From an uncultured Atopobium sp. (GTDB lineage Bacteria > Actinomycetota > Coriobacteriia > Coriobacteriales > Atopobiaceae), in the NCBI GenBank assembly GCA_947252455.1, contig CAMXVQ010000034.1, positions 1 through 12,664 on the forward strand: DNA of 12,664 nucleotides, written 5' to 3'. Positions 6,934 through 12,664 of the stretch are shown one piece after another. The notes beneath the pieces are model-generated. The model had not been told where the DNA came from, did no database searches, and was given only the letters and a program-made list of their open reading frames with translations. Position 1 is the stretch's first letter. Each line of letters starts with the position of its first letter. The translations under genes and the position numbers were made by a program.

Positions 6934-8184
6934 ATGAGTGATGTAGTTGATCGTTTTATGAGATATTGTGCCATTCCGTCGCAATCGGATCCTTTTAATG
7001 CACAAGAGGTTCCCTCAACCAAAAGTCAGTTTGACGTATCGCGCGTTATTGCCGCAGAACTTAAAGAGCTTGGTGCCGAAAACGTTGAGCTTGATGAACA
7101 TGCATATGTAACAGCATTTTGGCCTGCGTCCAAAGGCTGCGAAGACTTGCCAACACTGGGCTTTTGTACTCATGTTGATACGGCGTGGCAATCATATGGT
7201 TCTCCCGTTCATCCGCAAATTAAGCATTACGAAGGCGGAAAACTTACCATTGGTTATGATCGTCATGGTCGTGAAGTGTATGTATCTCCCGAGACTAACC
7301 CTCAGCTTGAACATATGGTTGGTTGGGATTTAGTTACGGCGGACGGTACATCGCTTTTAGGTGGTGACGATAAAGCAGCAGATGCCATGATTGTTTCTCT
7401 ACTTGCTCGTCTTAAAGAACATCCCGAAATCCCACATCCACGACTTGCGCTTTCATTTGTTCCCGACGAAGAAATAGGGCACGGAGCTGCGCTTTTAGAT
7501 CTTAAGAAGTTTGGCGCAACGTTTGGCTATACCATTGATGGAGGACCTTTAGGTGAGTTTTGCTATGAAACGTTTAACGCAAGTGAAGTTATCGTAAAGG
7601 CAAAAGGTTTATCCGTTCATACGGGTACGGCTAAAGGTACGCTCATTAATGCGTCAGAGGCGCTTATGAAATTTCATCAGCTTATTCCTGCACAAGAGCG
7701 TCCTGAATACACCGAAGGCTACGATGGTTTTTATTATTTGAGCTATATTAAAAGCAGTTGCGAAGAGGGCGAAGCTGGCTACATTTTACGTGATCATTCA
7801 AAAGAAATTATGGATAAACGCAAACAAACGTGCTTGGATGCTGCTCAATTTGTTAATCGTCAATATGGTTCTTCTGTCTTAAGCGTTGAAATAAAAGATC
7901 AGTATTTTAATTTGGCTGATGTGGTTACTAAACCTGAGAATAAGCACCTTATCGAAAATGCGCGCAAGGCTTACGAAAAAGTGGGCGTTCCCATGAAATT
8001 TGTTCCCATGCGTGGAGGTACCGATGGTGCGCAACTTTCCTTTAGAGGATTTGCTGCTCCTAATTTATCGGCATGTTATTATAATGCGCATGGAGTTCGT
8101 GAGTTTGTTCCCGTTCCCGAGCTTGAAAAAATGGTCGATATGCTTGAGGCTCTTATTGGACTGTATGCTCAGCCTTGTGCATAA
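6934..8184 (+). CDS. pepT: Peptidase T (tripeptide aminopeptidase, M20 zinc family)
   Basis: This is a cytoplasmic di-zinc aminopeptidase that removes the N-terminal residue of tripeptides. The 416-residue length fits the family (about 405-415). Expected metal-site residues are all visible: His80 and Asp82 in FCTHVDTA, the Asp pair 145-146 in LLGGDDKAAD, Glu179-Glu180 in VPDEEIGHG, Asp202 in TIDGGPLGE, and His386 in YNAHGVREF. The PepT segment KGLSVHTGTAKGTLINA (225-240) belongs to the lid domain. The start ATG 6934 has AAAGGAG (6919-6925) eight bases ahead. Its place directly after the five-gene peptide importer indicates that imported peptides, tripeptides in particular, are its substrates. 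It ends before a strong terminator at 8280-8311 and is probably the last gene of the transcript. Assignment to PepT rather than another M20 peptidase is secure from the motif set. Confidence 0.96.
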   Translation: MSDVVDRFMRYCAIPSQSDPFNAQEVPSTKSQFDVSRVIAAELKELGAENVELDEHAYVTAFWPASKGCEDLPTLGFCTHVDTAWQSYGSPVHPQIKHYEGGKLTIGYDRHGREVYVSPETNPQLEHMVGWDLVTADGTSLLGGDDKAADAMIVSLLARLKEHPEIPHPRLALSFVPDEEIGHGAALLDLKKFGATFGYTIDGGPLGEFCYETFNASEVIVKAKGLSVHTGTAKGTLINASEALMKFHQLIPAQERPEYTEGYDGFYYLSYIKSSCEEGEAGYILRDHSKEIMDKRKQTCLDAAQFVNRQYGSSVLSVEIKDQYFNLADVVTKPENKHLIENARKAYEKVGVPMKFVPMRGGTDGAQLSFRGFAAPNLSACYYNAHGVREFVPVPELEKMVDMLEALIGLYAQPCA

Positions 8185-8206
8185 AAGCGCGGTTTTGAGA
8201 GGCTTT

Positions 8207-8240
8207 AGGCGCCGTATGTATACGTATGTATAAGGCGCTT
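8207..8240 (+). other. Stem-loop downstream of pepT
   Basis: AGGCGCC (8207-8213) can pair with GGCGCTT (8234-8240), with one wobble and a 20-base loop that is itself made of TATGTA/TACGTA-like short palindromes. The right arm GCGCTT (8235-8240) can instead pair with AAGCGC (8185-8190), just after the stop codon, so two folds compete. It has no T-run and lies before the strong terminator, so it may protect the 3' end of the message. Confidence 0.35.
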
Positions 8241-8279
8241 GCGTAAGATACTTGCCTAAGAAATAATTTTTGCGTATGA

Positions 8280-8311
8280 AAACACCCTCTTTCACATGAA
8301 AGAGGGTGTTT
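8280..8311. terminator. Bidirectional rho-independent terminator between pepT and ppaC
   Basis: A perfect stem of 14 base pairs (8280-8293 with 8298-8311, core ACACCCTCTTTC/GAAAGAGGGTGT) has a four-base loop. T-rich bases follow on both strands: TTTAGTTT on the + strand and TTTT on the minus strand. It sits about 95 bp after the pepT stop and about 73 bp after the ppaC stop in the convergent direction, so it should end both transcripts. Confidence 0.93.
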
Positions 8312-8349
8312 AGTTTATACATATGGGAAATTTTGCTGATAACAAGTGT

Positions 8350-8391
8350 GCCTTTACCAGTACGCTTTTACCAGCGCCCCTTTATTAGTTT
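8350..8391. repeat. 14-bp imperfect tandem repeat overlapping the ppaC stop codon
   Basis: Three adjacent 14-bp units lie at 8350-8363 (GCCTTTACCAGTAC), 8364-8377 (GCTTTTACCAGCGC) and 8378-8391 (CCCTTTATTAGTTT). The first two match at 10 of 14 positions; the third is more decayed and contains the ppaC stop codon on the minus strand, which is a double stop (TAATAA). It looks like local duplication of the 3' end of the gene and has no evident function. Confidence 0.55.
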
Positions 8392-10058
8392 TCGTGCTCG
8401 CTATCTTGCAAAAGTGACATTAACGGTGGAATGATTTGTTTCTTGCGGCTTACAACACCTTTAAGAACAGCCATACCATCAACTGGTTTTACGCCAAAAG
8501 CTTGTTCAACGATGGTGGCAATTTCGCTGGCGTCTTCGCCCCAGAACATCATCTCGGTTGTTTTACTTTTAACGTCAGTAAACATATAAAAGACCATAGG
8601 AAGTTCGTAGGACTCAGCACCAGTTTTAAGATAAGGACCAACCAATGCTTCTGCAGCTTTGCGTGAACTTTCGGTCATGAAGCTTGCTTGTCCAACACCA
8701 AAGTGAGCTTTGCCTCGTGAAAATACCTTAAAGTCACCGTTAAAGACGTCTTCTGCAGTGCGGCCTGTTAAATCGGCTCCTGCATCAAACATTGCGTCAG
8801 AGTAGGTTGGAATATCTTCGCCACAAATAGCTGCCAATGCTTTACCAGCGTCAACATCAAGATGCGTGCAAGTAGGCGATCTAAACGCAAGGGTATCGGA
8901 CATAATAGCAGATAACATAAGTCCTGCAATGTTCTTAGGAATCTCAACTCCTGCTTCTTTATACATGCCATAAATAATAGTTGAGGTACAACCAACGGGC
9001 ATGTTACGAAATAGTGCTGGGCTTGAAGTTTCAATAGAACCAATGCGGTGGTGGTCGATGATCTCCATAATTTCAGCTTGCTCAAGGCCGTCAACCGCTT
9101 GTGAACGCTCGTTGTGGTCAACCAAAATAACGTGTTTCTTTTTGATTTTAAGCATGTTAGCCGAACCAACAACACCTACATATGAGCCGTCTTCGTCTAA
9201 AACAGGGAAGAAACGATGACCTGTTTGAGAAATAGTCTTTTTAGCATCGTCTACGGTGGTGTTTACCGAGAAACGAATGATCTTTTCGGCAGGAAGCATG
9301 CATGCGCGCACAGGAACCGCCATGGAAATAAGACGTGCGGCAGCATAGGTATTATAAGAGGTGGTAATAACGATGCAACCACGCTCTTTTGCACTTTGAA
9401 GTACAACATCGCTCGGTGATGCGCCGTTGCAAATAACAATGCACGAAGCACCTGCACTTACTGCAAAGTTTTGGGTTTCGTAGCGGTTGGTTGTTAAAAC
9501 AACATCGCAGGCGTCAATAATACCATCCATCATTTCTGGAGAGGTACCAACGCGAACATGACCTTGGGTTAAGCTTGCGTTTTCGTCACCACAAAGAAGC
9601 TTTGCATTAAGCGTTGTTAAAATGTTGGTAACAGGGGTGGCAGCTTTTGTTAAACCTTCGTCGTCTAAAATGTCCATATTTGCATTCGCAATGTCTTTAA
9701 TAGCAATAAGACCTTGCAACATATTCTTTTCGTCGATAACACAAAGCGTTCCTGCACCGATTTCTTTCATAAGATTCCATGCTGCAAATAAGCTAGTAGA
9801 TGAGCTAATAGCTGGAAGTTTTGAAATATCGGTATCTTTAATTTGAGGAGCAACAGAGGTAATAAGTGCTGGCTCATCAAAACCAAAATGCTTGAGCGCA
9901 AATGCTGTTTCGCGGCTTACCGTACCAGCGCGTCGCGCTTCATACTGTGTGGTGCCGGTTTGATTTTTAAGATATGCATATGCCATTGCAGAACAAATGC
10001 TGTCGGTATCAGGATGAAGATGGCCGATAACATTTACTTTACGTATAGCCTCTGTCAT
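8385..10058 (-). CDS. ppaC: Manganese-dependent inorganic pyrophosphatase, family II with CBS and DRTGG domains
   Basis: This is a cytoplasmic enzyme that hydrolyses pyrophosphate to two phosphates, driving biosynthetic reactions forward. The 557-residue protein is the long, regulated form. The N-terminal DHH domain has GHLHPDTDS (His13, Asp17, Asp19 as metal ligands). A regulatory insert follows: CBS domain 1 (about 74-135), a DRTGG domain (about 140-245) and CBS domain 2 (about 250-308). The DHH domain then resumes with VDHNE (Asp314-His315), the DHH motif (335-337) and SDT (Asp388). The DHHA2 domain ends in SRKKQI (537-542), the phosphate-binding stretch. In studied family members the CBS pair binds adenine nucleotides: AMP and ADP inhibit, ATP or diadenosine polyphosphates activate. 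The start ATG at 10058 has AAGGAG at a normal distance (about 10065-10070 on this strand). A short form would lack the insert and be about 310 residues. It is monocistronic as seen here, convergent with pepT and divergent from adhE. Confidence 0.97.
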   Translation of the reverse strand: MTEAIRKVNVIGHLHPDTDSICSAMAYAYLKNQTGTTQYEARRAGTVSRETAFALKHFGFDEPALITSVAPQIKDTDISKLPAISSSTSLFAAWNLMKEIGAGTLCVIDEKNMLQGLIAIKDIANANMDILDDEGLTKAATPVTNILTTLNAKLLCGDENASLTQGHVRVGTSPEMMDGIIDACDVVLTTNRYETQNFAVSAGASCIVICNGASPSDVVLQSAKERGCIVITTSYNTYAAARLISMAVPVRACMLPAEKIIRFSVNTTVDDAKKTISQTGHRFFPVLDEDGSYVGVVGSANMLKIKKKHVILVDHNERSQAVDGLEQAEIMEIIDHHRIGSIETSSPALFRNMPVGCTSTIIYGMYKEAGVEIPKNIAGLMLSAIMSDTLAFRSPTCTHLDVDAGKALAAICGEDIPTYSDAMFDAGADLTGRTAEDVFNGDFKVFSRGKAHFGVGQASFMTESSRKAAEALVGPYLKTGAESYELPMVFYMFTDVKSKTTEMMFWGEDASEIATIVEQAFGVKPVDGMAVLKGVVSRKKQIIPPLMSLLQDSEHEN

Positions 10059-10130
10059 GAATAACTCCTTTATAGGTAATTACATACGTTAATGTATGGA
10101 TAAACATACAGAAATTTACGCGAGGATTCA

Positions 10131-10178
10131 TGCATAATTGTCTGTATTTTTAGTTGTAATTATGGTACCTGTTACCAT
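10131..10178 (-). promoter_or_regulatory. Candidate ppaC promoter with upstream inverted repeat
   Basis: Read on the minus strand, TTACAA (10159-10154) and TATGCA (10136-10131) are 17 bases apart, giving a start near 10124 and a leader of about 65 bases before ppaC. Just upstream of the -35 is a perfect inverted repeat, ATGGTA (10162-10167), five bases, TACCAT (10173-10178), placed where a regulator could bind. The -10 is a poor match, so the promoter is tentative; the inverted repeat is directly visible. Confidence 0.3.
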
Positions 10179-10469
10179 GCACAAAACCTACCTTCATCTA
10201 AGCTTTGCACAAACTCTCTAGTTTATACATCAGCGTACTAACGTAAATATTATGTTTTGTCACGGTGCATCTGTGCATGTATAGCAGATAACTACAATCT
10301 GTCATCAAATTTGTTCTTTTTATAAGCGTATAGCTGTTTTTTCATGAGCGTTCGTTGTAGGACATATGACGCTTCATAACTCCTTCATAAACCTGTGCAT
10401 GTATTGCTATACAAATACGTATAAATGACCCATGCGTACGGAGAAATTGAGTGGTATATGACCAGTGAA

Positions 10470-10493
10470 GGATAGTCATCTTAAGACATATCC
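10470..10493. promoter_or_regulatory. GGATA...TATCC hairpin or operator-like dyad
   Basis: GGATAGTC (10470-10477) pairs with GAC-A-TATCC (10485-10493): eight base pairs, a seven-base loop and one bulged A at 10488. The outer GGATA/TATCC arms recur as a second dyad at 10590-10610, 120 bp closer to adhE. Two similar dyads in one leader suggest paired binding sites or RNA hairpins; the function is not known. Confidence 0.35.
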
Positions 10494-10589
10494 TCATAAA
10501 TAACGCTGAATATAAAATTGTCGGACGTTTATACCCACTAATCTGCAAATATATAAGTCGAATAGTTTTTGTGAAGATGAAAACATTTT

Positions 10590-10621
10590 GGATAAACTCG
10601 TTGCTTATCCGCAGAGTTTAT
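10590..10621 (+). promoter_or_regulatory. Two mutually exclusive stem-loops just upstream of adhE
   Basis: Stem A pairs GGATAA (10590-10595) with TTATCC (10605-10610). Stem B pairs ATAAACTC (10592-10599) with GAGTTTAT (10614-10621), eight perfect pairs. They share 10592-10595, and the right arm of A lies in the loop of B, so only one can form. The ribosome site GGAGGGG (10636-10642) lies outside both. The layout resembles an RNA switch or overlapping operators in the adhE leader. Base pairing is seen; regulation is inferred. Confidence 0.4.
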
Positions 10622-10648
10622 ATGGACTACGTTATGGAGGGGTTATGA
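10622..10648 (+). CDS. Possible eight-residue leader peptide before adhE
   Basis: ATG at 10622 opens a frame reading MDYVMEGL and stopping at TGA 10646-10648. The stop overlaps the adhE start in ATGA, the usual arrangement for translational coupling. The ribosome site of adhE lies inside this frame. Only a weak AGAG precedes its own start, and the frame could be chance. If translated, a ribosome here would sit next to the alternative hairpins at 10590-10621. Confidence 0.2.
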   Translation: MDYVMEGL

Positions 10649-12664
10649 CTAAGCATGACACGCCGGTGTGTGATCCAAAACAATCCGACGAGATGCAAAA
10701 AACCGCATCATCAAACGATTGTGTTACGTTAATCGACAGCGTAGAGTCTTTAGAGGTTCAGCTGAAGAAGATGCGTAAAGCTCAAAAAGTTTTTGCAACA
10801 TTTACGCAAGAACAAGTTGACAAGATTTTCTTTGAGGCTGCTATGGCAGCAAATGAGGCTCGTATTCCTTTGGCGCAAGCTGCGGTAAAAGAAACGGGCA
10901 TGGGTCTTGTTGAAGATAAGGTTATAAAAAATCACTTTGCAGCTGAATATATTTATAACGCATATCGTCACACCAAGACTTGCGGTACCATTTTTGAGGA
11001 TAAAGCCTACGGCTTAAAAAAGATTGCCGAGCCTATTGGTATTGTAGCTGCTGTTATTCCAACAACAAACCCAACTTCTACGGCTATTTTTAAGTCTCTG
11101 TTATGCTTAAAGACTCGTAATGCTATTTTGATTTCTCCTCACCCACGCGCAAAAGCATCAACCATTCAAGCTGCTCGTATTGTGCGTGACGCTGCAGAAA
11201 AAGCAGGACTTCCACGCGACATCATTTGCTGGGTTGATAAGCCTTCTATCGAGCTTACTAATACCCTTATGCACGAAGCCGATATCATTTTGGCAACAGG
11301 TGGTCCAGGCATGGTTGCTGCTGCATATAGCTCAGGAAAACCAGCTCTTGGTGTAGGACCAGGTAATAACCCTGCAATTATTGATGAAACTGCTGACATT
11401 TTAATGTCGGTTAACTCAATTATTCACTCCAAAGTCTTTGACTACGGTATGATTTGCGCTTCCGAGAATAACGTTATCGTCTGCGATAAGGTTTATGATC
11501 AAGCAAAGGCAGAGTTTGCTCGTCGTGGCTGCTTCTTCCTTGAAGGTGACGACATTAAAAAGGTAGGAAATACCGTTATTGTTAACGGAAACATCAATCC
11601 TAAGATTGTTGGTAAGCCTGCACCAGTTATTGCCGAGATGGCAGGCGTTAAAGTTCCCGCTTCAACTAAGATTCTTATGGCAGAGGTTACCTCGGTTGAG
11701 CCTGAGGAGCCTTGGTCACACGAGAAACTTTCACCAGTTTTGGGAATGTATCACGCAAAAGACTTTGACACCGCTATTAAAATGGGCGAGCGTTTGATCG
11801 CCGAAGGTGGTTATGGTCATACGGCATCTTTGTTCATTAATACTAATGAAAAAGAGAAAATGGCAAAATACGAGCAAGCTATGAAGACCTGCCGTATTCT
11901 TATTAATACTCCTGCTGCACAAGGTGGTATTGGTGACATCTATAACTTTATGCTTACACCATCATTAACACTTGGTTGCGGATCTTGGGGTGGAAACTCT
12001 GTATGTGGAAACGTAGGAGTGATGAACTTGCTTAACATTAAATCTGTGGCTGAGCGCCGCGAAAACATGCTTTGGCTCAAAACTCCTGATAAGGTGTACT
12101 TCAAGAAGGGCTGCATGCCAGAAGCTCTTAAAGAGCTCAAGTACGCGCTTCACAAAAAGCGTGCGTTCCTTATCACCGACCAATTCCTTTACAAGAGTGG
12201 CTTTACAAAAACTATTGAAGATACACTGGACAGCCTTGGCATTGTTCACTCGTGCTTCTGGAATGTAGCACCAGATCCATCGCTTCAATCTGCACGCGAA
12301 GGTCTAGCTCAACTTCGTGCTTTTGAACCTGATGTTATTCTTTCCATCGGTGGCGGTTCTGCTATGGACTGCGGTAAGATCATCTGGTTTATGTACGAGA
12401 ATCCTGAAGAAAAGTTCGAGCACATGTCAGCCGACTTTATGGATATTCGTAAACGTGTATACGAATTCCCTGCAATGGGTCGTAAAGCATACTTTGTTGC
12501 TATTCCAACGTCTTCTGGTACTGGTTCTGAGGTTTCTCCTTATGCAATTATCACCGATAAAGACACTGGTGTTAAATGGCCTATTGCCGATTACCAACTA
12601 ATGCCTAACATGGCAATTGTTGATACCGATAACATGATGACTCAGCCTAAGGGCTTAACCTCTG
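10645..12664 (+). CDS. adhE: Bifunctional acetaldehyde-CoA/alcohol dehydrogenase AdhE (3' end beyond the window)
   Basis: AdhE reduces acetyl-CoA to acetaldehyde and then ethanol, regenerating two NAD+ during fermentation; it is cytoplasmic and forms long helical filaments (spirosomes) in studied species. The frame stays open from ATG 10645 to the window edge, 673 codons of an expected 860-900. GGAGGGG (10636-10642) is the ribosome site. The aldehyde dehydrogenase half has FTQEQVDKIF, PTTNPTSTAIFKSL, ATGGPGMV, and the catalytic Cys271 in FDYGMICASE. The linker NMLWLKTP (474-481) leads to the alcohol dehydrogenase half, with the NAD-binding GGGSAMD (569-575) and IPTSSGTGSEVSP. The iron-ligand residues lie beyond the visible part. 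The N-terminus is about 24 residues longer than E. coli AdhE. Some usually conserved spots differ: FDYG for FDNG, GGGSAMDCGK for GGGSPMDAAK, and SVCGNVGVMN for S(I/V)SENVGPKH. No frameshift or stop is seen, so the gene looks functional as far as it goes. Confidence 0.96.
   Translation, partial: MTKHDTPVCDPKQSDEMQKTASSNDCVTLIDSVESLEVQLKKMRKAQKVFATFTQEQVDKIFFEAAMAANEARIPLAQAAVKETGMGLVEDKVIKNHFAAEYIYNAYRHTKTCGTIFEDKAYGLKKIAEPIGIVAAVIPTTNPTSTAIFKSLLCLKTRNAILISPHPRAKASTIQAARIVRDAAEKAGLPRDIICWVDKPSIELTNTLMHEADIILATGGPGMVAAAYSSGKPALGVGPGNNPAIIDETADILMSVNSIIHSKVFDYGMICASENNVIVCDKVYDQAKAEFARRGCFFLEGDDIKKVGNTVIVNGNINPKIVGKPAPVIAEMAGVKVPASTKILMAEVTSVEPEEPWSHEKLSPVLGMYHAKDFDTAIKMGERLIAEGGYGHTASLFINTNEKEKMAKYEQAMKTCRILINTPAAQGGIGDIYNFMLTPSLTLGCGSWGGNSVCGNVGVMNLLNIKSVAERRENMLWLKTPDKVYFKKGCMPEALKELKYALHKKRAFLITDQFLYKSGFTKTIEDTLDSLGIVHSCFWNVAPDPSLQSAREGLAQLRAFEPDVILSIGGGSAMDCGKIIWFMYENPEEKFEHMSADFMDIRKRVYEFPAMGRKAYFVAIPTSSGTGSEVSPYAIITDKDTGVKWPIADYQLMPNMAIVDTDNMMTQPKGLTS

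Larger units (their letters stand above)
10059..10644. other. Intergenic region between divergent ppaC and adhE
   Basis: I see no gene in these 586 bp; short frames on both strands lack ribosome sites. Visible structure: ATGGTA/TACCAT dyad (10162-10178), the 12-bp direct repeat CTGTGCATGTAT (10271-10282 and 10393-10404), CTTCATAA twice at an 11-bp period (10372-10379 and 10383-10390), an eight-pair hairpin with one bulge (10470-10493), and a nested hairpin set at 10590-10621. TTGTGAA at 10569-10575 matches one half of a Rex redox-repressor site, but the other half is poor. A weak promoter-like pair towards adhE is TTGAGT (10447-10452), 18 bases, GATAGT (10471-10476). The length and structure suggest regulation of adhE, but no known regulator site is clear. 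Confidence 0.6.

Noticed and set aside
8768..9175. 135-codon minus-strand frame within ppaC
   Set aside because: It is an out-of-frame shadow of the well-conserved pyrophosphatase gene, with no start signal and Leu-rich random-like content.
10342..10548. 68-codon minus-strand frame in the ppaC-adhE gap
   Set aside because: It begins with TTG without a ribosome site and has a composition like random AT-rich DNA.
10569..10586. Rex redox-repressor site upstream of adhE
   Set aside because: Only one half (TTGTGAA) matches; the other half agrees at about three of seven positions, too weak to call.

Overview
The window looks like chromosomal DNA from a fairly low-GC actinobacterium of the class Coriobacteriia (Atopobium, Fannyhessea or Lancefieldella relatives). 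This is an inference from three things: a Tat-type lipoprotein signal (TRRNFLK ... LSAC) on the peptide-binding protein, a long CBS-DRTGG type family II pyrophosphatase, and a fermentative bifunctional AdhE. No rRNA, tRNA, CRISPR array, transposase or phage gene was seen. Most of the window is ordinary metabolic chromosome; the less ordinary material is in the intergenic regions.

Layout. Positions 1-519 are noncoding and hold a 31-bp tandem repeat (241-313) and a cluster of TTAACTT/AAGTTAA half-sites (391-421). A possible 73-residue small protein of unknown function follows (520-741). Then comes a complete peptide-uptake operon on the + strand: a Tat lipoprotein substrate-binding protein (787-2421), two permeases (2649-3581, 3583-4506), two ATPases (4516-5694, 5694-6833) and the tripeptidase PepT (6934-8184). 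A hairpin without a strong T-run lies after the binding-protein gene, with a promoter-like sequence before the first permease. This arrangement is commonly used to make more binding protein than membrane complex. The permease and ATPase genes are tightly packed (1-9 nt gaps or a 1-nt overlap).

A strong bidirectional hairpin terminator (8280-8311) separates pepT from the convergent ppaC gene (8385-10058, minus strand), which encodes a nucleotide-regulated manganese pyrophosphatase. A 586-bp gap (10059-10644) separates ppaC from the divergent adhE gene (10645 to the window end, truncated there), which encodes bifunctional acetaldehyde/alcohol dehydrogenase. The gap holds several dyads, including two mutually exclusive hairpins and a possible eight-codon leader ORF just before adhE.

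Together the genes suggest a peptide-fermenting, anaerobic lifestyle: oligopeptides are bound at the membrane surface, imported by the ABC complex and trimmed by PepT, AdhE disposes of reducing equivalents as ethanol, and the pyrophosphatase removes PPi from biosynthesis. I did not find a clear undescribed multi-gene system. The best leads are regulatory structures and extra segments in the two transporter ATPases.
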